From assembly GCA_018457335.1 (NCBI GenBank), contig JAGYHI010000001.1, positions 4,900 to 68,899 of the forward strand: a stretch of DNA of 64,000 bases. Reading direction: 5' to 3'. A program made the position numbers and the translations under genes. This document shows, piece after piece, positions 1-9,123 of the stretch. The notes beneath the pieces were generated by a model that was not told the origin of the DNA, made no database searches, and worked only from the letters and a program-made list of their open reading frames with translations. This DNA comes from Candidatus Altimarinota bacterium (GTDB taxonomy: Bacteria; Patescibacteria; JAEDAM01; BD1-5; UBA2023). The stretch's first letter is position 1. Each line of letters opens with the position of its first letter.

Positions 1-25
1 GAAGAATTGAATGAAAAGAAGACAT
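1..25 (-). CDS. argS: argS, first 8 codons only (cut by window edge)
   Basis: Bases 23-25 are the reverse complement of the ATG of arginyl-tRNA synthetase, whose complete copy starts at 59077. Only the extreme 5' end lies in the left arm; whether the gene continues left of base 1 cannot be seen. Confidence 0.85.
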
Positions 26-62
26 AAAAATACAAAAAATAAAAGTAAAATTTATCTCTCTT

Positions 63-90
63 ATAGTAGTGAAAAAGCCAAAAAAAGCAA
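63..90 (-). promoter_or_regulatory. Putative argS promoter (left-arm copy)
   Basis: Read on the reverse strand, TTGCTT is followed after 16 bp by TACTAT, about 40 bp before the argS start at 25. The other copy is at 59012-59039. Both boxes are only moderate matches to a sigma-70 consensus. Confidence 0.4.
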
Positions 91-92
91 AT

Positions 93-122
93 AAAAACTC
101 CTACATTTTGTAAGAGTTTTTT
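93..122. terminator. Orphan terminator-like hairpin between argS and the DUF805 gene
   Basis: AAAAACTC-C-TACA pairs with TGTA-A-GAGTTTTTT around a TTT loop, with T-rich flanks on both strands. Neither neighbouring gene ends here: the two are transcribed away from each other. It may stop an unannotated small RNA or readthrough. The mirror copy is at 58980-59009. Confidence 0.45.
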
Positions 123-164
123 CAGATTTTTGATTTTTGTAGAAAAATAATAGTAAACATTCAT

Positions 165-195
165 TTGAAAAAAAAAAAAAAAAAAACGGTATACT
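165..195 (+). promoter_or_regulatory. Putative promoter with a 19-bp poly-A spacer upstream of the DUF805 gene
   Basis: TTGAAA (165-170) and TATACT (190-195) are separated by 19 bp that are almost wholly an A tract; A168-A186 is a run of 19. A hairpin (AACAATATTTT with AAAATATTGTT, about 201-233) followed by a T-rich stretch lies between it and the start codon. Slippage in the tract would change spacer length. The mirror copy is at 58907-58937. Confidence 0.45.
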
Positions 196-252
196 TATTA
201 ACAATATTTTATCTTCAAGAAAAAATATTGTTTTATTTTTTAATTTTTTCGT

Positions 253-807
253 ATGAAAATTTTTGATACTACTATTTCCTATAAGGAAAAATATTGGCTT
301 TTCGGAAAAGAAAACCGTATTCGTCGAGTACTCTTTTTTTACCGAATGCTTTGTATTCCGATACTTATCGGACTTATAATGATATTATTGTGAGGATGAT
401 TGAGTTATACTAGTGTGGTTGCCAAGGCAAATGTCACATCAGTTATGATTATGTCGCTTATTATGTATAGTTTACTTCTCCTTTTTGAAATATTTCTCGT
501 TCCAAAAATCGTACGAAAACGAATGCATGATATGGGAAAAGAAAATCGAAAAATTGAATATCTTGTGATTTTGTTTCCCGTTTTCCGAGAAGTTGTCAAT
601 ATTATAATGTTGATTTTATTTATGATAGATCCAAAAATGGTATTTTCATTTCTGATCTGAGGGGCTTCCGATGTACTATACTATATTCTTTTAGTTTTTC
701 AGATTATATCCGGATTATTTGTTTTATATCTTCTTTTTGCTCCTGGCACCCAATGACCAAACGATTATGGTGAAGACCGATATTATAAACCTTGACTTCT
801 TGGGTAA
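253..807 (+). CDS. DUF805-family integral membrane protein
   Basis: This is a 184-residue protein read through four or more in-frame TGA (Gly) codons at about residues 47, 49, 136 and 165. It has about four hydrophobic segments. The C-terminal motif PGTQGPNDYGEDRYY matches the family signature (PGT-G-N-YG-D) seen at the end of DUF805 proteins such as E. coli YhaH. The family has no established biochemical role; it is an inner-membrane protein. The start ATG is the first in frame after the promoter and leader hairpin. It converges on cysS, sharing a bidirectional terminator. Identification as DUF805 is firm from the tail motif; function is unknown. Confidence 0.85.
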
Positions 808-838
808 AAAAATCTCTCCATTTGGAGAGATTTTTTTA
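808..838. terminator. Bidirectional Rho-independent terminator (DUF805 / cysS)
   Basis: AATCTCTCC and GGAGAGATT form a perfect stem with an ATTT loop, flanked by A-run and T-run on opposite sides, so it can serve both converging genes. The mirror copy is at 58264-58294. Confidence 0.85.
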
Positions 839-852
839 CATTTTTTTAAATT

Positions 853-2478
853 TTACATTTTCTCCACACTCCATTTTCCACCCGCCTCGTCTATCATTTT
901 CCAGCCTTTATCCGTGAGTGTATCACGGATACTATCAGCAGTATTCCAGTCTTTCTCTTGTTTTGCTTGGGCTCGTTTTTCGGCGAGTTCTTGGATTTCT
1001 TGTGGGATTTCTTCATTCTTATCAAGGAGAGAAAAATCAAAAATTCCGAGCACTTCATCGATATTTTTTAAGAAATCTTTTATCGCATCGATTTCTGCTT
1101 GTGAGTAAGTATTCTCATCCATTCCAGCATTGATGGTTTTTTGAAAGGTGAAAATCACTGTCAGAGCGAGATTGCTATCGAAATCATTTTCGAGGTGCCC
1201 GACAAATTCCTGCATCGCACCTTGGAGCACATCTCGAAAATCTCGAGAAATTGTATGCGAAACATTTTCAAAACCTTTGTAGCGAGCAATTTTTTTAAAA
1301 GTCTCATCAAAACCTTGAATCGTTTTTATACCAGCATCGAGGCGACTTTGTGTGAAGTTAAAATTTTCTCGATATTTATTTTGTAAATTGAGGAGTCGAA
1401 AGCCACGACAGACGAATTCGGCAGGGAAGTTTGCATTTTTTTCGATGATGTCACGAAGTGTGAAAAAATTTCCGGCTGATTTTGCCATTTTTTTATTATC
1501 CACAAGGAGATGTCCACCGTGAAGCCAGTATTTTGAAAATTGTTTTCCAGTAAAGGCTTCGCTTTGTGCGATTTCATTTTGGTGGTGTGGAAAAAGATTG
1601 TCGATTCCACCCATGTGAATGTCGATTTGATCACCAAAAATATGATGATTACAAGCGCTACACTCGATATGCCAACCCGGTCTCCCTTTGATTTTGACTG
1701 AAAATAGCGATGTTTGTTTTTGTCATTCTAGTGCCCCCTTTTGTCATCCTGAACTTGTTTCAGGATCTCTTTCTAAGGAATTATTACATAGTCCTGCATT
1801 AGATTCCGGATCGCAGTCCGGAATGACAGTTTTTGGAGTTTTTAACTGACAATTTTCCTCATTTACTTCCAAATCTATCTCCCAAAAATTTTCTCCATCT
1901 TTTTCTGGGTTGTAGGCTTTCCAGAGCGCAAAATCAGCGATTTCATCTTTTTCGTATTCATCATTATCGATTCGTACACTCGAAATCATACCTTTTACAT
2001 CGAGGTTAGCCAGTTTTCCATAATCCTTAAATTTCGCGACTCGATAATAAATACTTCCATCGTCGGCTATATACGCAAATCCTTTATCGAGGAGTCCTTG
2101 GATAATTTCTCACATTTCCTCGATCAAAAGAGAAATAGGCTTGATAGTATCGGCTCTATTTACATGAAGCATATCGAGATCTTTGAGAAATTCCTTGCTG
2201 TATTTCTCAGTAAATTCTTTGAGATTTTCTCAAAATTTTTGACTGTCGCGAATAGTTTTATCATCGATATCGGTAATATTCATCCCAGTTTCGACTTTAT
2301 AACCAAGAAAGCGGAGTGTTCGTACAATTAAATCCTCGAAAAGATAGGCTCGTAAATTTCCGATATGTGCAAAATTATACGGTGTCGGCCCACAGTAATA
2401 GACTTTTACTTTTTCTTGTGAAAGTGGTTTGAAGCGCTCGACTTCGCGAGTGAGAGAGTTGTAGAGATGGAGAGACAT
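853..2478 (-). CDS. cysS: Cysteinyl-tRNA synthetase with an in-frame repeat insertion
   Basis: This class I aminoacyl-tRNA synthetase charges tRNA-Cys in the cytoplasm. The 541-residue frame uses TGA as Gly at several places. Visible signatures are the zinc ligand Cys in YYCGPT, the HIGH box as [15 protein letters not shown], the zinc ligands in FPHHQNE, and KMSKS as KKMAKSAGN. Family members are usually about 460-470 residues. The excess sits just before GRPGWHIEC, where two inverted palindromic repeats (1743-1768 and 1801-1829) have been translated as VIPDCDPES and [10 protein letters not shown]. All TAA/TAG are avoided, so the product probably carries a surface loop of roughly 50-65 extra residues. 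The start lies 15 bp inside a divergent AT-rich region shared with the next gene. Confidence 0.95.
1743..1829. repeat. Pair of dispersed palindromic repeats inside cysS
   Basis: TCATCCTGAAC-TTGTTTCAGGA at 1743-1768 and GATTCCGGATCGCAGTCCGG at 1801-1829 lie in opposite orientation about 30 bp apart. They belong to the same family as the intergenic copies at 12726-12756, 12782-12809, 26043-26070 and 26086-26115. The mirror pair is at 57273-57359. Confidence 0.85.
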
Positions 2479-2664
2479 GAGATTAATTAAAAATTAATAA
2501 TTGAGAATTTTTTTATTTTTTGATATTACAAATAATATATGAAAAACTTCCAAAAAATCCAGTGATATTATTTATTTTATTGTATTTCTACTTGACAAAT
2601 GATTTATATATTTTATTAAGAAATAGACTGTTTCTTGACATTTTTATTTTTTTATGTAAAAGTC

Positions 2665-2693
2665 TTGACAAATCATATAAAATATATTATAAT
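2665..2693 (+). promoter_or_regulatory. Consensus sigma-70 promoter
   Basis: TTGACA (2665-2670), a 17-bp spacer and TATAAT (2688-2693) match consensus at all twelve positions. Initiation near 2700 gives a leader of about 45 nt to the ATG at 2745. Two more TTGACA boxes lie at about 2592 and 2635 in the same AT-rich stretch. The mirror copy is at 56409-56437. Confidence 0.8.
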
Positions 2694-2744
2694 GTATATG
2701 TTCTTTTTGTAAAGAGTTCGCTTTATATTATAAATTTACTTTGT

Positions 2745-3173
2745 ATGATGAAAAATCGTTATAAGGTGGCGTCTCAATGGTTTCAGGCAATAATCACACT
2801 TTGTGTACTGTCTTGTTTTTATATATCGCGTGATTATTTTTCGGCTGATGCAGAAAAGATGCCAAAGCCAAAAACACCACCGATTGTATGGGCACAAAAA
2901 CAGTATTGGGGTGGTGATGAAACTGGATTTGCCAGTGGTCACACACTAGTGATAACAAATAAAAAACTCTCACTTTCTGAGGGGGTTGTGTACCAAAAAA
3001 ATGGGGTCAAAGTTTCTTTCTTTCGAGAAAGTGACCCACAAAATATCGAATTGCGTATCCAATCGGATTTACCACGATTTTATACGCAAATTGATGCTGG
3101 TACACTTCTTGTAGAAGGGAATATTTCCTCTTCACAAGTTGATTCGATTTTACGACAAATCCAGTCATCATAA
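2745..3173 (+). CDS. Small membrane-anchored or secreted protein of unknown function
   Basis: A 142-residue protein not assigned to a family. An N-terminal basic stretch (MMKNRYK) is followed by a hydrophobic segment at about residues 13-27, giving a signal anchor or signal peptide. The exported part is hydrophilic and ends in DSILRQIQSS. An open frame extends further upstream to 2520, but the promoter at 2665-2693 lies inside that extension, so the start is placed at 2745 (or the next codon, also ATG). It is divergent from cysS and convergent with the permease gene. Function cannot be inferred. Confidence 0.6.
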   Translation: MMKNRYKVASQWFQAIITLCVLSCFYISRDYFSADAEKMPKPKTPPIVWAQKQYWGGDETGFASGHTLVITNKKLSLSEGVVYQKNGVKVSFFRESDPQNIELRIQSDLPRFYTQIDAGTLLVEGNISSSQVDSILRQIQSS

Positions 3174-3195
3174 TCTCACTGTTGTAGATTGCTTT

Positions 3196-3231
3196 TAAAT
3201 TCTCTTCATTTTTTGGAGGGAATTTTTTATT
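3196..3231. terminator. Terminator-like hairpin between converging genes
   Basis: AAATTC-TC-TTC pairs imperfectly with GGA-GG-GAATTTTTT, followed by T on the forward strand. It overlaps the last codons of the reverse-strand permease gene. The mirror copy is at 55871-55906. Confidence 0.55.
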
Positions 3232-4438
3232 TGCATTTTTTTAATTCCTTAAATTGTGATTGATTATAGTAGAATAAAATACTAATAAGCATAACTATGC
3301 AAGTTGCTATATAAAAAAAGAGTTGTATAGTGTTTGGTACGATAATTGGAAAAAGAATTCATTGAGTTGGGAAAAAAGCAGTTGCTAGCTTTGAAAAGTA
3401 AGAAAAAATAAAAATATTAAGAAAATATCCGATAATTCCAGCGATACAAGTCAAGAAGATGAGTTCTCAAAGCGTCAAAAAAATGGATCGAAGATTAAAA
3501 ATTCAAAGTCGGTAAATAAGGCGATAAATATGCTTTATTTCTCGTAAAATACTTCCAAGTAGAAAAAGTATGATTGTTCATACTACACAAATTATCGCAA
3601 GAAAAGTGGCTCAAAATATGAGTTGTAAAGTTTGAAGTCGTTTTTCATTTTCTTTTATAGCATCCTGATCAAAAGTGATATTGAGGCCCTTATAGTCTTT
3701 TTTTAAATTTTCTATATTGTTTAGATTTTTGATTTTTGCTACGACTTTAAAAGGGTTTCAAAGTGAGAGTCCTATAGATTTGAGTCGGCTTTCTAGGATT
3801 TTTTTCGGGAGCACCACGCCAAATCCTGGGTAGTCTGGACTGATGTCAGTGATTTGTGTCTCGATTGGTTTTGCTGGCTTTTTCCCATCAAGATTGAAGA
3901 GTTTTGATTTTCCAACTGTGATGACAACCTTCCTTCCTTTGATAAATTTTTTATCAATTTTTGGAAAAATTGGCAAACTTCCAGCAAACTGCAAATTGTA
4001 GTATTCGAGCATTTTTTGAGATATTCCGACTCATTTCTTGCCAAGTGGAGTGTCACCAGAAATAGCAAAAACAGGTATATCACTCTCCAATCAAAAAGAA
4101 AAAATAGAAAAATCTCCAGTGACTGGATACTGGATAAGAGTGAAAGTTTTTATATCTTCGAATCGCGAATCATTTGATATTTTTTTAAGTGTTTCATCTG
4201 AGAGTCCAGAGACACCTTTCGAAAGAAAAGCGAAAATATTTCCACCACTTGATATTTTTACGCGTTTTGGGTCTCAAATATTTATACTTGAATAATATGA
4301 AACCGCTGATGACATATTTTGATACATCCAAATAATACCATATCATAAAAAGAGTGTCAGCAAAATCACAAACACAAAACTGATACTTTTTATTTTATGA
4401 CTCTGGATTTGTCTCAGTAGAAATGGTATAATCTTCAT
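3227..4438 (-). CDS. FtsX/MacB-like ABC transporter permease
   Basis: A 403-residue membrane protein with one N-terminal membrane segment (about residues 15-38), an extracytoplasmic domain of some 230 residues and three C-terminal membrane segments (about 270-395). This is the topology of FtsX/MacB/LolC-type permeases, in which the outer domain senses or moves substrate and ATP hydrolysis outside the membrane drives conformational change. It overlaps the 3' end of the partner ATPase gene by 44 bp and follows rlmE in the same operon. It contains many TGA-Gly codons. A cell-division FtsX is usually about 300 residues with a small outer domain, so a MacB/LolCE-like export or lipoprotein role is at least as likely. 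Confidence 0.78.
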
Positions 4439-5072
4439 AAAAAGAAAGGGAAGTAGTAAACTGTAATTTTGGGAGATCCTGATGGCTTGAAATAAAAATA
4501 GTCGCTTTTTCTTGCTTTTGATAGTCAAGTATGATTTGTATGATTTTTCATACTAGTGATGTATTCAAGTGAGATCCCGGTTCGTCAAGTATCAATATTT
4601 TTGGTTTATGTATCATGGATCGTACGAGATTGACTCGCTCTCTTTGTCCTGCTGAGAGGTTTCAGACGAGTTTGTTTTCGTATTTTTTGAGCCCGATTTC
4701 TCAGATGAGTTTTTGGTACCATTTCATATCGATTTCCACTTTCATGATGCTTGCTGGCATGAGTATATTGTCCCGTACGCTCATATTTTCAAAAAAATCC
4801 GCATCAACAAAACTATATCCAAAAAGAGAAAATCGAGATTTTGCAATATCTTTCGAATCCGCTTCTCAAATTTTTATATTTCATTTAGTCGGAAAGATAA
4901 TACCTCCGACAAGTTCGAGAAAAGTAGTTTTTCCGCTTCCAGATGGTCCGGTGAGCCGCACGAGGCTTTCGCTTGGGATTTCGAGAGAAAAATCTTTTAT
5001 TATATGCTGAGATGATTTTTTGTAGACAAAAGATACATTTCGCATCGAGATGTGAGGCGATTTTTTGAACAT
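4395..5072 (-). CDS. FtsE/LolD-like ABC transporter ATP-binding protein
   Basis: A 225-residue nucleotide-binding subunit, the usual length for FtsE/LolD/MacB-type ATPases. It shows Walker A GPSGSGKTT (about residues 41-49), signature LSAGQRERV, Walker B ILILDEP and the H-loop ISSHQD. The usual Gln of the Q-loop is not obvious (GYSFVDADFF at that place). The start ATG overlaps the stop of rlmE in a TAATG junction, which fixes the start and indicates translational coupling. It pairs with the FtsX-like permease encoded directly downstream. Which substrate or process the pair serves (division hydrolase activation, lipoprotein or peptide export) cannot be read from the sequence. Confidence 0.88.
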
Positions 5073-5674
5073 TATTTTTTCTTTTGACAAATAAAGTACT
5101 CCTCAAAACTTCGATCACGACAGGCTTTTGGTTTACATCGTGAAAGTTTTGTAAAATTTTGTTTGACTGGTCAGATGAGATCTTGAATATCCTCCCCAAC
5201 AAAGACTTTCAAGACGAGATTTCCGTCTTTTTTTAAGAATTTTTTCGCCACTTCTAAAATAGCCAAATTAAGCTCGACCGATCGATATTGGTCGACTCCG
5301 GTCATACCTGTGGTTTTTGGGGCGATATCAGAAGTGATGAGGTCAAACTGCTCAATATCTAAACCTTCGAGAAATTTTGACACCTTTTCAAATTCAAAAA
5401 TATCTTCTTGGAGCAGGTGAATATTTGGAAAACCAAAATTTTTATCAATTTTTTGAATATCAATTCCCACGCATTTTCCATTTTGTCAGATGATTTTTGC
5501 GATGACTTGCAAAAAACTTCCCGGTGCCGCTCATACATCGAGCACATTCATATCTTTTTTGATGAGATTGTAGCGATCTTGGAGTTCTAAAAGTTTAAAA
5601 GCACTTCGTGCACGGTATCCAAGTTTCCTTGCTTGCTGGGCATATTTATCATTTACTTGATAATGTTTTGGCAT
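5072..5674 (-). CDS. rlmE: 23S rRNA (uridine-2'-O-)-methyltransferase RlmE/FtsJ
   Basis: This SAM-dependent enzyme methylates the ribose of U2552 (E. coli numbering) in the 23S A-loop during late large-subunit assembly. The 200-residue length is standard. The K-D-K-E tetrad is visible: Lys27 in RSAFKLLELQ, Asp116 in SDIAP, Lys156 in LVLKVF and Glu191/192 in SFEEYF. The SAM loop VLDVGAAPGSF has its first Gly encoded by TGA. It is the first gene of an operon with an ABC ATPase (1-bp TAATG overlap) and permease. It is divergent from the exonuclease gene. Confidence 0.93.
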
Positions 5675-5679
5675 ATGTT

Positions 5680-5707
5680 TTGACAAAAATAAAAATATAA
5701 ATATTAT
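5680..5707 (+). promoter_or_regulatory. Putative promoter of the exonuclease-peptidase operon
   Basis: TTGACA (5680-5685), a 16-bp spacer and TATTAT (5702-5707) give initiation near 5714 and a leader of about 50 nt to the GTG start. The mirror copy is at 53395-53422. Confidence 0.6.
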
Positions 5708-5762
5708 GTACGAAATTTCTTTGAAAATAATTTTCAATTATCTCTTAATGTAGTCTTTTTTT

Positions 5763-6374
5763 GTGAAAAATCAAGTAAAAAATGGTACATATCTTCTTAT
5801 TGACCTAGAAATGACCGGTTTAAATCCTTTTAAACATGGTGTTATCGAAGTTTGAGCGGTCGTCATGGATGTAAAATTTGAAATCGTCGATGAATTTTTG
5901 ATGGATCTTTGTCCGCCAGCAAATATTATTATTGAACCAGAAGCTCTTGAATATAATGGATTTACACTTGATAGGATTGCATCTGGAAATTCTTATGAGC
6001 AGTTTTGTGAAGAATTTCAGGTGTTTTTGGATACATATTTTGATCTTGATCAAAAACCTATCTTGGTCGGACAATATGTGACGGCTGATATTTCGTTTCT
6101 CCAAAGTATTTTTTATTTGGCAGGCTACGAATCACTTTTTATGCGATTAGGAAATGATATTCTTGATACGAAATCTATCGCTAATGAACACAATGCTGTT
6201 GCTCGCTATACTGGAAAGCCACTTGTATTTGAGAGTACAAGTCTTTCAAAGCCGGGTGGATTAAAAGATATTTTAAAAATCCGATGAGATTATGAGGCGC
6301 ATACAGCGATGTGAGATGTACTTGCGACGCGTGATGTCCTTAAAAAGTTTTTACGTCTTGGCGATAAGTCATAA
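5763..6374 (+). CDS. DEDDh 3'-5' exonuclease, oligoribonuclease-like
   Basis: A 203-residue DnaQ-fold nuclease. The two-metal site is complete: Asp14 and Glu16 in LLIDLEMTGL, Asp109 in GQYVTADISF, and His180 with Asp185 in HTAMGDVLATRD. DLEMTGLNP is characteristic of oligoribonuclease (Orn), which degrades 2-5-nt RNAs including pGpG, though Orn is usually about 180 residues; a DnaQ epsilon-like role is the alternative. GTG is chosen as start because an in-frame TAG lies at 5751-5753 and no other start codon precedes the catalytic DLE motif. Three bases separate its stop from the next gene, so the two form an operon. Confidence 0.82.
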
Positions 6375-6377
6375 TAT

Positions 6378-7919
6378 ATGAAAACTCCACTTATTTGGCA
6401 ACTTGAAAAATACTTTTATTCTGACATAGAGGATGAGAGATTTTTGAGCGATTTAGAAATGTGAAAAAAGCTGTATAAATCTTTTAAAAAAACCTATAAA
6501 AACTTATTTCATACTTTTCATACTTTTTATGAAGTACTCCAATTTTATGAAGATTATTCACAAATGATTCAGATTTTAGAAAAGCCAATGTATTATCTCT
6601 ACTATCGGAGTATGCAGGATATGAGTGATCAAAAAATCGCTCAAAAATATGAAGAAATTCGTATCCAATATGAAAAATATATACAGGGGCTGGATTTTAT
6701 AGAGGCTTGATGGGTAGCAATCTGAGAAGAAAAACTCAAAAAATTTTTCCAAGAAGAAAAACTTCTGCCTTATAAAAATGATATCAAATCAATTATTCGA
6801 AATCTTCCACATTTAAAGGAAAAAATCAAGAAAAAAGATAAAAGTATGAAAAGTATGAATGTGGAAAAAATCCGAGTAGAGTATCAAAAAGTGCAAAACT
6901 CAGCAAATACTGACGAAGAAAAAACCCAGCAAATATCTGACCTTTATAAAAAACTCTGCCTTGTTTGGCAAAACGAATGAAAAGAATGAGGATACAGCGA
7001 AAATCCACTCGCAGTAAGAAATATTCAAGAACAATTGCCAGATGATTTTGTAGATTTTTTCCTAAAAGTAGTACAAAAGTATATCCCCATTTATCAAGAG
7101 TTTCAAAAAAACTCATCTGAATCCATTGAACCCCAGAAATACCCTCTTGAAGAAATTGTTAAAAAATATACACAAACTTTTTCTCTATTTGAAATGAGAA
7201 AAACGGCTAAAAAAATACTTTTATGAGGACAAGTAGATTCACAGGTGGCTGAAAATAAATTTCCATGAGCCTTTACAAGTTACCAGTATAATACACCATC
7301 ATTTACGCTTTTGCAGTATCATGAAAATATCTCGAGTGTATTTACCCTTGTTCATGAAATGTGACATGCGCTTCATGGGACTTTTTCCCAGATCCAAAAG
7401 GCACCTGTTTACCATACACCTTTTTGTGTGGCTGAGACGGCTTCGATTTTGAGTGAGATTTTCTTTTTTGATCAAAACTTTTCAGAAAATAAGGAAGCCA
7501 AAAAATATTTTACAAACTCACTTTTTACTGCGATTTTTTATCAATTACAAATTACTTTATTTGAAATAGAAGCGCATAAAAGTGTAAAGTATGAAAAGTA
7601 TGATTTTTCAGAAATATGGAAAAAAGAATCAAAAAAAGTTTCATGACAGGAGTGAAATCCAAATTATTGGACTCAAATCGGACATATTTTTTATAATCCA
7701 TTTTACTGCTATTCTTATATTTTCGGAGCGATTTCTGCGGTGAGTATTTTTTTGAAATATAAAAAATGAGAAATTTCTCCTGAGCAAATACAAGAATTTT
7801 ATAGCCTTGGAAACTCGCTTGCACCGATTGAGATTTTACAAAAGTATGGTATAGATATGAAAAATACGGATACTTATGAGAAAGTTTTTGAATATTTACA
7901 AGAAATTTCAGACATGTAA
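6378..7919 (+). CDS. M3-family oligoendopeptidase (PepF-like zinc metallopeptidase)
   Basis: A 513-residue cytoplasmic metallopeptidase that cleaves short peptides. The zinc motif HEMGH is at residues 326-330, its Gly329 encoded by TGA, with the third ligand Glu353 in VAETAS, the spacing expected for gluzincin M3 enzymes. SYQYNTPSFTLL and the C-terminal YSYIFGAISAVS are typical of the family's substrate-binding region. PepF proteins are usually about 560-600 residues, so the N-terminal lobe is somewhat short. A nonamer, AGTATGAAA, occurs as a tandem pair three times in the gene (6508-6533 as its complement, 6842-6859, 7587-7603). It is the second gene of the operon with the exonuclease. Confidence 0.9.
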
Positions 7920-7937
7920 TTTTTATGTGAAAATAAT

Positions 7938-7965
7938 TTGCTTTTTTTAATTTTTCTTTTATACT
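7938..7965 (+). promoter_or_regulatory. Putative rplY promoter
   Basis: TTGCTT (7938-7943), 16 bp, TATACT (7960-7965). It lies 30 bp before the start codon. The same TATACT -10 box precedes secA, tig and the gene at 9124. The mirror copy is at 51137-51164. Confidence 0.6.
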
Positions 7966-7995
7966 TAGCGGGCTTTATTTCTTATTTTCATTTTT

Positions 7996-8622
7996 ATGTA
8001 CTCTCTCGAAGCAAAGATCCGTACAGAAGATGCTCGAACTACTCGACGAAGCGGTCGTGTGATTCCTGGTGTTTTGTATGGTAAGGATGTCCCTTCGACA
8101 ATGGTTACTGTCGGGATTTCTGAATTTATAAAAGTCTACCGTGAAACTGGTCAATCTCAGATCATCACACTCAATGTAGACAAGAAAAAATATAATGTCC
8201 TCGTGCAAGATGCACAACGACATCCAGTGACTGGTGATTTTCTTCATCTCGACTTTATCAATGTAGATATGAAGCAAGAAATCGAAGTTGAAACTCCAAT
8301 TACTCTTGTTGGTGATGCACCAGCAGTACTTGAAGGTGGTCAAGTTTCTCAAATTTTGAATGAACTTACCGTGAAATGTCTGCCTGCTGATCTTGTTGAT
8401 GCTATCGAAGTTGATATTTCATCACTTCAAATTGGTGATACACTTCATGTATCTGCCATCAAGGCGCCAAAAGGTATCACTATCGTAAATGACGGTGAAG
8501 AAGCTGTAGTGAATGCAACTGAAATCAAAGTCGTCGAAGAAGAGGCTCCAGTAGAAACTGAAGAGGAAGCTACTACAGAAGAAGCTTCTGGAGAAGAAGC
8601 TTCAGTAGAAGCGGCTGAATAA
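7996..8622 (+). CDS. rplY: Ribosomal protein bL25 (CTC form)
   Basis: A 208-residue L25/TL5/CTC protein, a 5S rRNA-binding component of the large ribosomal subunit. The N-terminal L25 domain covers about residues 1-90 (RTEDARTTRRSGRVIPGVLYG, HPVTGDFLHLDF). The C-terminal TL5 beta domain covers about 95-180. The extra acidic tail after residue 180 is a Glu/Ala repeat (EEEAPVETEEEATTEEAS). It is a monocistronic unit: own promoter upstream, strong terminator downstream. No TGA codons are used, in keeping with a highly expressed gene. Identification is secure. Confidence 0.95.
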   Translation: MYSLEAKIRTEDARTTRRSGRVIPGVLYGKDVPSTMVTVGISEFIKVYRETGQSQIITLNVDKKKYNVLVQDAQRHPVTGDFLHLDFINVDMKQEIEVETPITLVGDAPAVLEGGQVSQILNELTVKCLPADLVDAIEVDISSLQIGDTLHVSAIKAPKGITIVNDGEEAVVNATEIKVVEEEAPVETEEEATTEEASGEEASVEAAE

Positions 8623-8640
8623 TTCTACTATTAATTTTTA

Positions 8641-8669
8641 AAAGGTCTGCATTTGTAGACCTTTTTTCT
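8641..8669 (+). terminator. Rho-independent terminator after rplY
   Basis: AAAGGTCT and AGACCTTTTTT form the stem around GCATTTGT, followed by T6. The mirror copy is at 50433-50461. Confidence 0.85.
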
Positions 8670-8682
8670 TAACAAAATTCTT

Positions 8683-9012
8683 ATGATTATAAAACTTATT
8701 GGTTCTGGAAAAGAACTCGAAACCCTTGAAGGACTCGTACAAAAATCTCTTGTCGAACTTGCTCTCGACGATGCAGTAAAAGTCGAAAAAACTGACGACG
8801 AAGCCTACAAAATGGAAGTCGGTGTCACTCAAAATCCAGCCCTTGCTATCGAAGAAGAAAGTATCGATTTTAAAGATATGATTTTCGAAGGAGAAATCCC
8901 TGAATATGAAGAAATCAAGTCGATGTTTCTCTCGATTCTCGGCGATGAAGAAGGGGATATGATGTGATGTGCTTCTGGCTCGTGCGACGGCTGTGCTGGT
9001 GGTTGCGAATAA
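8683..9012 (+). CDS. Thioredoxin-fold protein (MTH895/Thioredoxin_3-like) with Cys-rich tail
   Basis: A 109-residue protein. Residues 1-80 follow the layout of the small MTH895/TM0996 redox proteins: beta strand IIKLIGSG, then helix, VGVTQNPALAIEEE around a presumed cis-Pro (NPAL), and EIPEYEEIKSMFLS. The active-site CxxC expected after GSG is replaced by KELE. An in-frame TGA (Gly95) leads into a tail CASGSCDGCAGGCE with four cysteines, which a standard-code annotation would lose. The tail could bind metal or substitute for the missing disulfide (inference). It starts 14 bp after the rplY terminator; its promoter is not obvious. Confidence 0.7.
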
Positions 9013-9059
9013 AATCTCACATTTGTCAAACTATTTTTCTCTAAAAAATCATTTTCCTT

Positions 9060-9088
9060 TTGACAAAAAAACAAAAATAGGCTATACT
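9060..9088 (+). promoter_or_regulatory. Strong sigma-70-like promoter
   Basis: TTGACA (9060-9065), 17-bp spacer, TATACT (9083-9088); the start codon is 36 bp downstream at 9124. The mirror copy is at 50014-50042. Confidence 0.75.
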
Positions 9089-9123
9089 TTCTATATATAG
9101 TCTATTTTTAATTTTATACAAAT

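Noticed and set aside
853..2478. cysS, argS, ligA, topA, the BspA-like gene and others look like runs of broken gene fragments
   Set aside because: All breaks are TGA codons; with TGA = Gly the frames are continuous and the glycines fall on conserved positions, so they are intact genes.
2520..2744. Upstream extension of the small anchored protein
   Set aside because: A full-consensus promoter lies inside the extension, and the ATG at 2745 yields a sensible signal anchor.
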